From the NCBI GenBank assembly GCA_044371755.1, contig JBILSZ010000023.1:1-33437 (forward strand): 33,437 bases of DNA. The letters are read 5' to 3'. The notes under the pieces are model-generated. The model was not told where the DNA came from and did no database searches. It saw nothing but the letters and a program-made list of their open reading frames with translations. Shown one piece after another: positions 9,084-16,808 of the stretch (the stretch's first letter is position 1; every line of letters begins with the position of its first letter). The stretch is from JAIXWP01 sp044371755 (GTDB taxonomy: Bacteria > Bacteroidota > Bacteroidia > Flavobacteriales_D > Sanyastnellaceae). Position numbers and translations under genes: made by a program.

Positions 9084-9452
9084 TTAATTGCGACCGTAGC
9101 GTGCTGCTTTGCAACGGTTCATGAAGGATTCATCCGTGTAATCCGCCAATAGACTGAGATTTCCCAAGCCTAGACCTGATGCCTTGGCTTTAAAAACTTC
9201 AAAGCCTTGAGCCTCTGAAAGATTTCGATCTTTCACTCGAACTGAGATGATGTGCGCGGGCACACATGCTTCTCCTAATTCGAGTTGAGGATTTTCTTTA
9301 AATTGTTTCATCAGGTTACCGTAGTTCTCAGGATTGAGAGCACTACAATCGACGTAAATGATACCGTCTTGATTTGGATTTGATTGTGCTAAAAAAGGTT
9401 TTGCAGAAAGCATAAAACACACAAAAGCCACAAGAGCTAACGTCTTTTGCAT
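9084..9452 (-). CDS. small exported protein of unknown function, first gene of the adhesin operon
   Basis: Not recognised. From the ATG at 9452 it is 122 residues with a clear signal peptide (QKTLALVAFVCFMLSAKPFLAQ). In-frame ATGs also exist at 9464 and 9503; the last would put non-signal residues in front and lies right after a possible -7 box. The mature part (about 100 residues) contains three cysteines (VDCSAL, GEACVP, NRCKAA) and reads as a mixed alpha/beta domain; NPENYGNLMKQFKENPQLE looks helical. It ends 37 bp before the giant adhesin start on the same strand, so the two are probably co-transcribed. A role in adhesin display is only a guess from position. Confidence 0.65.
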   Translation of the reverse strand: MQKTLALVAFVCFMLSAKPFLAQSNPNQDGIIYVDCSALNPENYGNLMKQFKENPQLELGEACVPAHIISVRVKDRNLSEAQGFEVFKAKASGLGLGNLSLLADYTDESFMNRCKAARYGRN

Positions 9453-9508
9453 AGCGTTGGTCATTAAAATTTGTTTAGGTGGGTGCGTGGAATCTCCACA
9501 CATTCGCG

Positions 9509-9516
9509 CAAATATC
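9509..9516 (-). promoter_or_regulatory. possible -7 box for the adhesin operon
   Basis: GATATTTG on the minus strand differs from the Bacteroidota -7 consensus TAnnTTTG only in its first base. Transcription would begin close to 9502, which would leave the ATG at 9503 unusable and favours 9452 or 9464 as the start. No good -33 TTTG is seen at 19-21 bases upstream, so this is weak. Confidence 0.3.
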
Positions 9517-9532
9517 GTGAAAGTGGGGCGAA

Positions 9533-9591
9533 GATTCTAAAAAAATATTAAATGAATGAAATTAGCTTTTGGGCATTCACTTTCAGAATCA
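9533..9591. terminator. nested inverted repeats after rlmB (possible terminator)
   Basis: An outer pair GATTCT/AGAATC and an inner pair TGAATG/CATTCA lie in the gap between the RlmB stop and the next minus-strand gene. Read on the minus strand, the inner stem is followed by an AT-rich stretch with a run of seven T (minus strand of about 9540-9546). The stems are short and the inner loop is 15 bases, so this is a weak candidate. Confidence 0.3.
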
Positions 9592-9601
9592 AAGCATTTT
9601 T

Positions 9602-10318
9602 TTAGCGTTGGCGGTTGAGTTCGAACATGATTATTCCAGCGGCTACTGATACATTTAGTGAGGAAGTCTGGCCAAACATTGCAATTTTACCCAGCGCATC
9701 TGCTTTTCGAATAAAGTCGTCGGAAATACCAGTGTCTTCGGCTCCCATAACGACGCAAACAGGACCTGTCATATCAATATCTTGTATGAGGGTGTCTGTT
9801 TTTTCAGTACATCCAACCAATTTTATTCCCGATCCTTGAAGAATATTTATGATAGAGGGAACGGATTTGACACGACATACAGGGATGTGGAAAAGTGCGC
9901 CAGCTGAAGTTTTTACTGCGTCCTCATTGATTTGAGCAGCTCCTTTTTCAGGTACAATTACCGCTTGGAAGCCTTGACATTCGGCGGTTCTACAAATAGC
10001 ACCAAAATTTCGTACATCGGTGACGCCGTCCAGATAAATAAGTTTAGGTGTAAGCCCGAGTTCGTAAGTCTGCGCGATGATTTCCTCGATGCTTCCAAAT
10101 GAAATAGGAGAGGTAAAACCAATAATTCCTTGATGATTGGAGCGCGTTAGCTGATCCAGCTTTTCTTGAGGAACCTGTTGTGTGGGGATTTGATTATCGC
10201 TCAGGAGTTTGCGCATATGCACAAACAAATCTCCTTTCAATCCTTTTTGTATTAGTATTTTATCAAATTCCTTCCCAGAGGCGATGGCTTCTTCAATGGC
10301 TCTAAAGCCAATGATCAT
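9602..10318 (-). CDS. rlmB: TrmH/SpoU-family 23S rRNA 2'-O-methyltransferase (RlmB-type)
   Basis: About 238 residues from the ATG at 10318. It has the N-terminal substrate-binding part (MIIGFRAIEEAI...) and the SpoU/TrmH knot domain with its three motifs: DVRNFGAICRTAE, VVMGAEDTGI and SLNVSVAAGIIMFE. RlmB methylates the ribose of a conserved guanosine (Gm2251 in E. coli numbering) in the 23S peptidyl-transferase loop using S-adenosylmethionine. An in-frame TTG at 10372 would add 18 polar residues and start 4 bp after the GWxTD gene stop. The ATG is preferred because family members begin close to the IxGxxAVxEAI segment, but the TTG start would give tight coupling. Family certain; exact target inferred. 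Confidence 0.9.
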   Translation of the reverse strand: MIIGFRAIEEAIASGKEFDKILIQKGLKGDLFVHMRKLLSDNQIPTQQVPQEKLDQLTRSNHQGIIGFTSPISFGSIEEIIAQTYELGLTPKLIYLDGVTDVRNFGAICRTAECQGFQAVIVPEKGAAQINEDAVKTSAGALFHIPVCRVKSVPSIINILQGSGIKLVGCTEKTDTLIQDIDMTGPVCVVMGAEDTGISDDFIRKADALGKIAMFGQTSSLNVSVAAGIIMFELNRQR

Positions 10319-10376
10319 ATTGATTTTTGGAGCAGTACTCGTCCGAGGACGAAAATTATTTCTATGATTCAAATTG

Positions 10377-11654
10377 CTATGAATTGGTATAAACTCTGCC
10401 GTTTCTCCATGATGTTACCATTCTCTCCCAGTGTGTTTTAAACATAGGATCACGGCGTAATATGTATACATTTTCGCTCCAAATACTGGTAGCTTTAGAG
10501 AAAACAAATTTTAAAGCAGTTCCATTGCTGTCATCTCCATAAATCCACGTTTGTTGGGTTGGAGTCGAATTGATGCGAGTGGGTTCGCCGAACACAAGAT
10601 ATATCATACCCCTATCTGTGCGCCAACCTTCGGTGTAGGAGGAGAAGAATTTATTGGCGATTTGAACGCGCTCGTAATATGCAGCAATCAGATTGCGCGC
10701 GCGATCTTTACTTCCTCCGCACTCAATCCAAAAAAGATCAACCTTTTCTTTAGGATTACGGGCTTTAGAAATGTTCTCAAACTCTTGTTTCGTAGTTAGG
10801 TATCGCAAGGGAGCATGAAGGTCGTCTTTCTTTTTAATCTCCGGATATTCATTGTTAAATGCTACAAAAGCAAAGCCCGAATCGGGATTTTCTTTTATAC
10901 TCAACAATTGCAAGTGGTTTTGGACTTTCAATTGGGCAGCCCCATTATCAAAAGGGATCGAAGTTTTTTCTGCTTCGGTCATCATAGGCAACTCAGGATT
11001 GGCGATGCTGAATGGGGCGGGGGGTAACTTGATTTCAGATTTAAATGAATAAAAATGAAGTTGAGCCAATTCGCTGTTACGTGCGCTTTCAATAGTCAAT
11101 GAGTCTCCTTTCTTCACTTGACTTGGAGCAAGCGCCAGGCCTGTGGTTTGATCGATGATAAGGAAATTTTGATCACTAGAGCGATTGCTTTTATCAAGGG
11201 TGAGCGTTTCGACAAAATCACTCTTTCGCTGAATATCTGAAACCTTGATTTGAAGGCTATAGACGCCTCTTTTTAGCGGAATATTAGCTTTGAAAACGGA
11301 TTTATTTCTTTTGGCCGAAAGAATATCTTTGAAGTAAAATGTGCCGCTGTCAAGAAAAGCTTTCGTGTTGCCTTCGATCTTAAATAGATTGTACTTGAAA
11401 GAAACAAATGCGGTATAATCGGTAGTTCCCAGCTTGCGAGCATAAAGGAGATCTTCGGCATTTAGTGAACAATAAACCGCGCTACTGTCCTCACTAAAAT
11501 GATAGGTAAAAACCTCTGCAGCCAGTGCATTAAAGGAGGCGCTGGTATTTGAAGTTTCTGTTTTAGTCGTGCTTGAGCTAGAATTACAAGAAGCCCAAAT
11601 GATTCCAAACAATATGGCTAAGACTGTGCAATATTTTTTTGAAAGTGACTTCAT
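10377..11654 (-). CDS. GWxTD-domain lipoprotein
   Basis: 425 residues with a lipoprotein signal (LAILFGIIWASC, Cys near residue 23) followed by a Ser/Thr-rich tether. The C-terminal part has the signature EGWRTDRGMIYLVFGEPTRI at about residue 340, which names the GWxTD domain found in Bacteroidota and a few other phyla. The middle reads as beta-sandwich strands. The molecular function is not established; it is expected to sit in the cell envelope facing the periplasm. It lies 38 bp after a BamA/TamA-like barrel gene and just before rlmB on the same strand, which suggests co-transcription and perhaps an envelope-assembly role for the first two genes. Confidence 0.88.
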   Translation of the reverse strand: MKSLSKKYCTVLAILFGIIWASCNSSSSTTKTETSNTSASFNALAAEVFTYHFSEDSSAVYCSLNAEDLLYARKLGTTDYTAFVSFKYNLFKIEGNTKAFLDSGTFYFKDILSAKRNKSVFKANIPLKRGVYSLQIKVSDIQRKSDFVETLTLDKSNRSSDQNFLIIDQTTGLALAPSQVKKGDSLTIESARNSELAQLHFYSFKSEIKLPPAPFSIANPELPMMTEAEKTSIPFDNGAAQLKVQNHLQLLSIKENPDSGFAFVAFNNEYPEIKKKDDLHAPLRYLTTKQEFENISKARNPKEKVDLFWIECGGSKDRARNLIAAYYERVQIANKFFSSYTEGWRTDRGMIYLVFGEPTRINSTPTQQTWIYGDDSNGTALKFVFSKATSIWSENVYILRRDPMFKTHWERMVTSWRNGRVYTNS

Positions 11655-11692
11655 TGGTGTTGCGAATTTACGAATGGATTCTAAGCATTTGA

Positions 11693-13396
11693 TTAAAAAA
11701 TATTCCTAAATCCGAAGCTGATTTTAGCATTCCGAATCAAAATCGGATTGTCAAATTGATTTCCTAAGGCATAATTAAAAGTAAAAATTCCAGCTTTAGT
11801 CTGAAAATTGGCTCCAACGCCGAATCCGAAGGGGTCGTCGCTCAATGATTGTTCATCGTTTTTAAATGAATACCATGCATGATCGTAAAATGCGTATAAG
11901 GCTGTATTGAGATCAAGTAAAAAACGATATTCGATTGTACCTAAAAACCAGGCTTCTGCAAAGATACTTTCCTCATCTATGCCCCGAAGATTTCGAAGTC
12001 CACCAATACGATATTGCTCATTTACCAATATGTTTTCTGCAAAGATTCTATTAGCTGTGGCTTGAAGGGCTACGGTTTGACGCTTCCAGGTTGGAATATA
12101 ACCGGCCACCTTCGTCTCTAACCGATAATACTCTCGGGATAAGGTATTCGAAGTTTCCAAATTTTCAATTACCTCGCGATTGCCAGTGGCTGCCTCTGCC
12201 GCAATTGAAAAGCCCTTTCGAGGATTGTATTTGTAATCGAGTTTTTCATAAAAATACCCCATTCCAAAAAGTCTGAGATTTACGTCGCCAAAGCGCTGAC
12301 TAGTGTTGATACCCAACCGACTGGTCTGGTTGGATTCAAAGAAAAATCGAATGTAGTTACCTCCCTGAAGAGCCAATGCAATACCACCGTTGAGCCTAAC
12401 GCTCGAAAAGGTGGAGTCTCGTCTATAAATATTGATCGTGCCATCTAGTGCTAGAGGAAGGCCAACGAAGATCGGGATTTTGGTATTTATAAATAAGTCC
12501 TGAGTTTGAGGCTGCAGGCGCTTCCATATGAAGTGCAGATCTTCCGCCTTATTCAATGCATTTTGTAGTTTAATCTCCACATCGCCTGTCACATTCACCG
12601 CCCCCGTCGTTTCATTTGGGCGAAGTCCTATTACTCCATTGAAATAGTTGTTTTTTTTCCTTTTCAGTGGAAGATAAACGGTCGCTTTGTTATTTCTAAA
12701 AACTACCTCAGGAGAGGCCGCAAGTTCAATAAATGCTAGTTCTTTAATTTTTAATGATACCCCACGCAGCAAGCTTTCATTGTAGAGCTTTCCTTTTTTT
12801 AACCCAAGATAATTGATGATATATTTACTGGGAAGTGCCTTCTCACTTTTTATAATCAAATCATCTAGGGAGATCAATGGCCCGCGGTTGACGTTCCAGT
12901 GAGCAATAAAGTGAAGGCTGTCTTTACCATTGGTCAATGAATCAAGCGCGACCGAAGCAAATGGATATCCATTATTTTCAAAAAAAATCAACCTTTCTTT
13001 CGCCTCTTCTGCGACCGCCTCTGAAGAAAGAGATTTCCTCTTGCCATATTTAAGCTCGAATGGACCAAGACTTTGTTCTCGGAAAGTGCTCTTTTCAAAG
13101 GTATAACGCGGACCCAAATTGACCTTGCATTGAATGGTACCAACTTGTTGATTCGTATCAAGACGTGCTAATAAATATCCATCTCCCATCAACGAAGTGT
13201 GAAATGAGTTCAGTGCCGAATCGGCTAGTGAGAGGGAGGAAAAAGTCTTATTGAGAAAATACTTGCTATCGACGCCTTCCAGCTCTACACGGAGCGTGGG
13301 TTGAGCGACAATATTGAAAGTCAAAAGGCAGTGACAGAGTATTCCAATGGCTATTTGGCAATATTTAGCTATTTTATTTGTTAATAAATAGGACAA
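11693..13396 (-). CDS. BamA/TamA-like outer-membrane barrel protein
   Basis: 567 residues as given. Residues 1-32 look like a signal peptide (IAIGILCHCLLTFNIVAQ), followed by about 200 residues with POTRA-like alpha/beta units (GPLISLDDLIIKSEKALPS, then YLGLKKGKLYNES) and a C-terminal barrel from about 240, rich in alternating strands and ending in Phe (SFGFRNIF), as expected for BamA-recognised outer-membrane proteins. EQYRIGGLRNLRGIDEES matches the RGxxxE-type loop that lies inside Omp85 barrels. It may insert or export surface proteins or lipids. No ATG is available near the signal peptide: the frame begins at TTG (13396), an upstream in-frame TAG precedes it, and the next Met is about residue 70. 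A TTG start is therefore likely. Confidence 0.82.
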   Translation of the reverse strand: MSYLLTNKIAKYCQIAIGILCHCLLTFNIVAQPTLRVELEGVDSKYFLNKTFSSLSLADSALNSFHTSLMGDGYLLARLDTNQQVGTIQCKVNLGPRYTFEKSTFREQSLGPFELKYGKRKSLSSEAVAEEAKERLIFFENNGYPFASVALDSLTNGKDSLHFIAHWNVNRGPLISLDDLIIKSEKALPSKYIINYLGLKKGKLYNESLLRGVSLKIKELAFIELAASPEVVFRNNKATVYLPLKRKKNNYFNGVIGLRPNETTGAVNVTGDVEIKLQNALNKAEDLHFIWKRLQPQTQDLFINTKIPIFVGLPLALDGTINIYRRDSTFSSVRLNGGIALALQGGNYIRFFFESNQTSRLGINTSQRFGDVNLRLFGMGYFYEKLDYKYNPRKGFSIAAEAATGNREVIENLETSNTLSREYYRLETKVAGYIPTWKRQTVALQATANRIFAENILVNEQYRIGGLRNLRGIDEESIFAEAWFLGTIEYRFLLDLNTALYAFYDHAWYSFKNDEQSLSDDPFGFGVGANFQTKAGIFTFNYALGNQFDNPILIRNAKISFGFRNIF

Positions 13397-13427
13397 CCGT
13401 AATTGTTTTAAATAATCTTCGCCTCGC

Positions 13428-13435
13428 TATCTTTG
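13428..13435 (+). promoter_or_regulatory. -7 promoter box of the small lipoprotein gene
   Basis: TATCTTTG fits the Bacteroidota consensus TAnnTTTG exactly, with TTG at 13403-13405 about 22 bases upstream. It lies 18 bases before the ATG at 13454 and supports that short gene being real. Confidence 0.55.
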
Positions 13436-13453
13436 TAATATCATTGACACAAT

Positions 13454-13576
13454 ATGAAATTTCGCTCTTTTTGCTTACTTCTGTTATTCGTAGTTGCTAT
13501 TTCTGCAACATCATGCCGCAAGCGCAAGGAATCATGTGCCGCTTATGACCGCATCGAAACGGAGCAGTCTAAGTAA
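13454..13576 (+). CDS. 40-residue lipoprotein (small gene)
   Basis: An ATG at 13454 opens a 40-codon frame ending in TAA at 13574-13576. The product is a short lipoprotein: a basic start, hydrophobic core LLLLFVVAI and lipobox ISATSC with Cys at about residue 21, then only about 19 residues (RKRKESCAAYDRIETEQSK). The pattern Cys, then a basic stretch, then Cys-x-Ala-Tyr and a charged tail resembles tiny lipoproteins seen near other Bacteroidota genes, whose function is unknown. A good -7 box lies 18 bases upstream and the gene ends 2 bp from the convergent osmC stop. Together these make it unlikely to be a chance frame. Confidence 0.7.
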   Translation: MKFRSFCLLLLFVVAISATSCRKRKESCAAYDRIETEQSK

Positions 13577-13578
13577 TA

Positions 13579-13986
13579 TTATACCCATAAAAAATCTACA
13601 TTCACTTGAATATCAGGGTGAATGCTTTTTGCTACCGGGCAAGTTAACGCCGCATTTTTTAATATTTCTTTTTCTCGTGCTGTATAGGTATTGCTCCCAA
13701 AGTCAAATCGAATATTAATACCCGAAACGCGTCGAGGATCAGACGCCATTATTTTTTCTATTCCAGCATTTACCTCGCCCAAAGAGATTTCCTTTGAGTT
13801 TGCAGCGATGCCCATCAAGGTCATCATACAACTACAAAGCGAAGTGCATAGTAGGTCAGTTGGACTGAATGCATCGCCTTTTCCATTATTGTCAATAGGA
13901 GCATCGGTGATGAGAGTATTGCCGCTTTTAAGATGTTGAGCTTCACACCGAAGCGCACCTAAATATTTTAAGGTCATTGATTCCAT
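13579..13986 (-). CDS. OsmC family peroxiredoxin-like protein
   Basis: About 135 residues from the ATG at 13986 (another ATG at 13977). The OsmC/Ohr fold is shown by GKGDAFSPTDLLCTSLCSCMM around the first redox-Cys helix and by the second Cys in LTCPVAKSIHPDIQV near the C-terminus. OsmC proteins reduce organic hydroperoxides with a two-cysteine mechanism in the cytoplasm. The first helix here holds three nearby cysteines, so which one is catalytic is not certain from the sequence alone. The longest frame begins with TTG at 14007, but that codon lies inside the -7 promoter box, so a downstream ATG is used. It converges on the small lipoprotein gene with a 2-bp gap. Confidence 0.88.
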   Translation of the reverse strand: MESMTLKYLGALRCEAQHLKSGNTLITDAPIDNNGKGDAFSPTDLLCTSLCSCMMTLMGIAANSKEISLGEVNAGIEKIMASDPRRVSGINIRFDFGSNTYTAREKEILKNAALTCPVAKSIHPDIQVNVDFLWV

Positions 13987-14004
13987 TGCTCGTCGAACTT
14001 TGAG

Positions 14005-14012
14005 CAAATGTA
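14005..14012 (-). promoter_or_regulatory. -7 promoter box of osmC
   Basis: TACATTTG on the minus strand is an exact TAnnTTTG match, ending 18 bases before the ATG at 13986. No convincing -33 element is seen. It rules out the TTG at 14007 as the translation start. Confidence 0.5.
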
Positions 14013-14073
14013 ATGGATGATGCCAACGAATTTTAAAAATGAAACAAACGTGGGGTATTTGCAGTTTTTCATG

Positions 14074-14081
14074 TAATTTTG
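14074..14081 (+). promoter_or_regulatory. -7 promoter box of the 14099-16743 operon
   Basis: TAATTTTG matches TAnnTTTG exactly and lies 17 bases before the ATG at 14099, followed by a purine-rich leader. A clear -33 element is not seen at the expected distance. Confidence 0.45.
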
Positions 14082-14098
14082 AATAATAGAAAAGAAGA

Positions 14099-14869
14099 AT
14101 GCGTCAAACCATAATTGTTATCATACTGTTGTTGGGAATAATCAGAGCAGCCGCCCAAAGTGCGTTTCCTGATCAGCCAACCATTTTGTACGACAAACAA
14201 CACTACATGGGCGGCACTTTGCAATCGAATGGTTGGGGAGGTTTTTTTACTTACGGAAAATATAAAAATGCCAGCAAAATCAAGCTTTATCACGTCGATC
14301 TGCAGTTTATTCGTCATGAAAAAGAATTCAAGCGTTTTAGTTCGGATCCCAATGCTAGAGGATATGTTTATGGAAAACTCAATTCCTTTTTCGTTCTGCA
14401 CGCTGGTTTTGGGCAAAAGAAGATAATCACAGAGAAACTTCGCAAAAATGGCGTTCAACTTAGTCACAACTGGATTGCAGGTCCTTCATTAGGCTTTACA
14501 AAACCTATTTATCTTGAAATATTTTATCTAGCGGAAAGAGGTCCTGCCTATATACAGGTTGAAAAATTTGACCCTTCTCGCCATTTCATTGACAATATCT
14601 ACGGCAGAGCTGGAGGGTTGAGAGGATTCGATCAAATTGCATTTCATCCAGGGGGCTTCATCCGCTGGGGCCTGCTTGTAGAATACAGCAATGTGCGCGA
14701 CGGACTAAAAGGTATAGAAGTGGGAGGACAGCTAGATGTATATGCCCGAAAAATACCGATTATGGCCGAGAAGATTCTTGAGGCACAAAATCAATCAGCG
14801 CGTAATCATCAGATATTTCCTTCTGTATACGTGAATTTCTTTTTTGGTAGAAAGTATAATAAAGTGTGA
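14099..14869 (+). CDS. exported beta-rich protein of unknown function, upstream of lipA
   Basis: 256 residues with a signal peptide (IIVIILLLGIIRAAAQ). The mature part has many short strands with aromatic residues and Gly (GGTLQSNGWGGFFTYGKYK, VYGKLNSFFVLHAGFG, GGFIRWGLLVEYS) and ends PSVYVNFFFGRKYNKV, which fits a small outer-membrane or periplasmic beta-barrel. I recognise it only as a Bacteroidota-type conserved hypothetical protein. Its stop overlaps the lipA start (TGATG at 14867-14871), so translation of the two is probably coupled. No link to lipoate metabolism is evident from the protein. Confidence 0.75.
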   Translation: MRQTIIVIILLLGIIRAAAQSAFPDQPTILYDKQHYMGGTLQSNGWGGFFTYGKYKNASKIKLYHVDLQFIRHEKEFKRFSSDPNARGYVYGKLNSFFVLHAGFGQKKIITEKLRKNGVQLSHNWIAGPSLGFTKPIYLEIFYLAERGPAYIQVEKFDPSRHFIDNIYGRAGGLRGFDQIAFHPGGFIRWGLLVEYSNVRDGLKGIEVGGQLDVYARKIPIMAEKILEAQNQSARNHQIFPSVYVNFFFGRKYNKV

Positions 14870-15729
14870 TGGAAACAACAGTAACAGGCAAGATTTCGAA
14901 ACCAAAATGGCTTAGAGTAAAACTCCCTACAGGCGAAAACTTTAAAAAAGTAAGAGCACTTGTAGATGAACATAAGTTACACACAATATGTGAAAGCGGC
15001 AGTTGTCCTAACATGGGCGAATGTTGGGGAGAGGGCACTGCGACTTTTATGATCTTGGGTAATATTTGTACTCGTTCTTGCGGCTTTTGTGCCGTAGCAA
15101 CGGGCAAACCCCTAGAGGCTGATCCATTCGAACCCACAAGAGTTGCTCGCTCGATTAAATTAATGCAAGTGAAGCATGCTGTCATTACCTCCGTTGATCG
15201 CGATGATCTCGCGGATGGAGGATCTCAGATATGGTTCGATACAGTGGCTGCGGTTCGCAGACTTTCGCCTTCCACCACAATGGAAACGCTTATCCCTGAC
15301 TTTGCAGGGAAATGGGAAAATCTGCAGCGCATCATCGACGCTGCACCTGAAATAGTATCTCACAATCTTGAAACGGTTAGAAGACTAACCAAACAAGTAC
15401 GCATCCAAGCGAAATATGATCGTAGTTTGGAAGTGCTTCTGCGACTGAAGCAGGGAGGAATGAGGACTAAAAGTGGAGTGATGCTGGGCTTGGGAGAAAC
15501 GGAAGCGGAAGTACTCGAAACAATGGACGATTTGATTAGCGTTGGTGTGGATATTCTCACATTGGGTCAGTACTTACAACCTACCACGAAGCATTTGCCC
15601 GTGGCTGAATTCATCACACCTGAGAAATTTGCTGAATACAAGGAGATAGGTTTGGCGAAAGGCTTCCGCTATGTCGAGAGCGGCCCATTGGTGCGAAGCT
15701 CTTATCATGCAGAAAAACACCTTTTCTAA
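14869..15729 (+). CDS. lipA: lipoyl synthase
   Basis: 286 residues from the ATG at 14869; a GTG at 14866 is in frame but the ATG overlaps the previous stop and is preferred. LipA is a radical-SAM enzyme that inserts two sulfurs into octanoyl groups on lipoyl domains of 2-oxoacid dehydrogenases and the glycine cleavage system. Both iron-sulfur clusters are visible: auxiliary-cluster cysteines C41, C46 and C52 (CESGSCPNMGEC) and the radical-SAM motif C67-x3-C71-x2-C74 (CTRSCGFC). The C-terminal RSSYHAEK contains the Ser that ligates the auxiliary cluster. Length is normal. It is followed 3 bp later by a GAPDH gene on the same strand. Confidence 0.97.
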   Translation: METTVTGKISKPKWLRVKLPTGENFKKVRALVDEHKLHTICESGSCPNMGECWGEGTATFMILGNICTRSCGFCAVATGKPLEADPFEPTRVARSIKLMQVKHAVITSVDRDDLADGGSQIWFDTVAAVRRLSPSTTMETLIPDFAGKWENLQRIIDAAPEIVSHNLETVRRLTKQVRIQAKYDRSLEVLLRLKQGGMRTKSGVMLGLGETEAEVLETMDDLISVGVDILTLGQYLQPTTKHLPVAEFITPEKFAEYKEIGLAKGFRYVESGPLVRSSYHAEKHLF

Positions 15730-15732
15730 TCT

Positions 15733-16743
15733 ATGAAAAGAATCAGCGTAGCCATTAACGGCTTCGGTAGAATTGGCAGAACGCTTCTAAGAATTTTACT
15801 TCAAGATAATAATGTTCGAATAGTTGCAATCAACGACTTGTCGGACGTGGCTACAATGGCTCATTTATTCAAATATGATAGTGTGCACGGAAGGTATCCA
15901 GGCGAAGTAAAACACGATGATAACAATCTCATTATAGACGAACTAAAAATACCTTTCTACACGAACAAAGATCGAAAACTCTATCCTTGGAAAGAACATA
16001 GTGTAGATTGTGTAATCGAATGCACCGGTAGTTTTAAGACAAAAAGGGATTGTGAGGAGCATTTATTAGCGGGAGCTAAAACAGTAATTCTCAGTGCTCC
16101 CCCGGAGGATGACAGTATTAAAACGATAGCTATTGGCGTTAACGAGTCGTCACTCACTTTGGAAGATGTGATTGTTTCGAACGCTTCATGTACTACCAAC
16201 AGTGCTGCGCACTTGATTCAACTTATCGATGAGATTTGTGGAATAGAGAGTTGCTACATTACTACGGTGCATTCATATACAGGAGATCAGAGATTACATG
16301 ATGCTCCCCACAAGGATCTTCGACGCGCTCGCGCTGCGGTGACTTCTATAGTACCTACATCAACAGGAGCTGCCAAGGCATTGACGAGAATTTTTCCTCA
16401 TCTCAGCGATAAGATCGGCGGTTGCGGAATACGTGTACCGGTGCCCGATGGCTCGCTGACAGATATTACATGCAATGTACGCGAACCCAGAAGTATAAGC
16501 GAAATCAACAAGGCATTTGAAAGTGCATCGCAGCATCGTTGGAAAGGCATATTGGAATACACCTCCGATCCGGTAGTGTCTATTGATGTGATTGACAATT
16601 CGCATAGTTGCTTGTTTGACTCAAAGCTAACTTCTGTAATAGGTAAAATGGTGAAGGTAGTAGGGTGGTATGACAATGAGTTTGGCTATAGCAGTCGCCT
16701 GCAAGACTTGATTCACATCATGCAGAAAAAACATTTCAGTTAA
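15733..16743 (+). CDS. gap: glyceraldehyde-3-phosphate dehydrogenase, type I
   Basis: 336 residues. It oxidises glyceraldehyde 3-phosphate to 1,3-bisphosphoglycerate in glycolysis, or the reverse in gluconeogenesis. Seen: the nucleotide-binding start INGFGRIGR (residues 8-16), AINDL with Asp35 typical of NAD preference, the catalytic NASCTTN with Cys153, the base His in TTVHSYTGDQ, and the terminal WYDNEFGYSSR. The start ATG lies 3 bp after the lipA stop, so they are likely co-transcribed. The upstream part (LYPWKEHSVDCVIECTGSF) is standard for the family. Many Bacteroidota carry more than one GAPDH, so this may not be the only copy. Confidence 0.97.
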   Translation: MKRISVAINGFGRIGRTLLRILLQDNNVRIVAINDLSDVATMAHLFKYDSVHGRYPGEVKHDDNNLIIDELKIPFYTNKDRKLYPWKEHSVDCVIECTGSFKTKRDCEEHLLAGAKTVILSAPPEDDSIKTIAIGVNESSLTLEDVIVSNASCTTNSAAHLIQLIDEICGIESCYITTVHSYTGDQRLHDAPHKDLRRARAAVTSIVPTSTGAAKALTRIFPHLSDKIGGCGIRVPVPDGSLTDITCNVREPRSISEINKAFESASQHRWKGILEYTSDPVVSIDVIDNSHSCLFDSKLTSVIGKMVKVVGWYDNEFGYSSRLQDLIHIMQKKHFS

Positions 16744-16781
16744 TTTTCTGAAAAGACCTTCTCATACTTGCTAGTATTCTC

Positions 16782-16789
16782 TATTTTCG
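16782..16789 (+). promoter_or_regulatory. possible -7 box of upp (TAnnTTCG variant)
   Basis: TATTTTCG lies 19 bases before the upp ATG and differs from TAnnTTTG in one base. The same one-base variant appears before sucC and the DUF47 gene. No clear -33 element. Confidence 0.3.
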
Positions 16790-16808
16790 TCCATAAATTC
16801 ACTTGTTC

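Noticed and set aside
14069..14467. 132-codon minus-strand frame opposite the lipA-upstream gene
   Set aside because: Opposes a gene with a signal peptide, promoter and coupled downstream lipA; composition is not protein-like.
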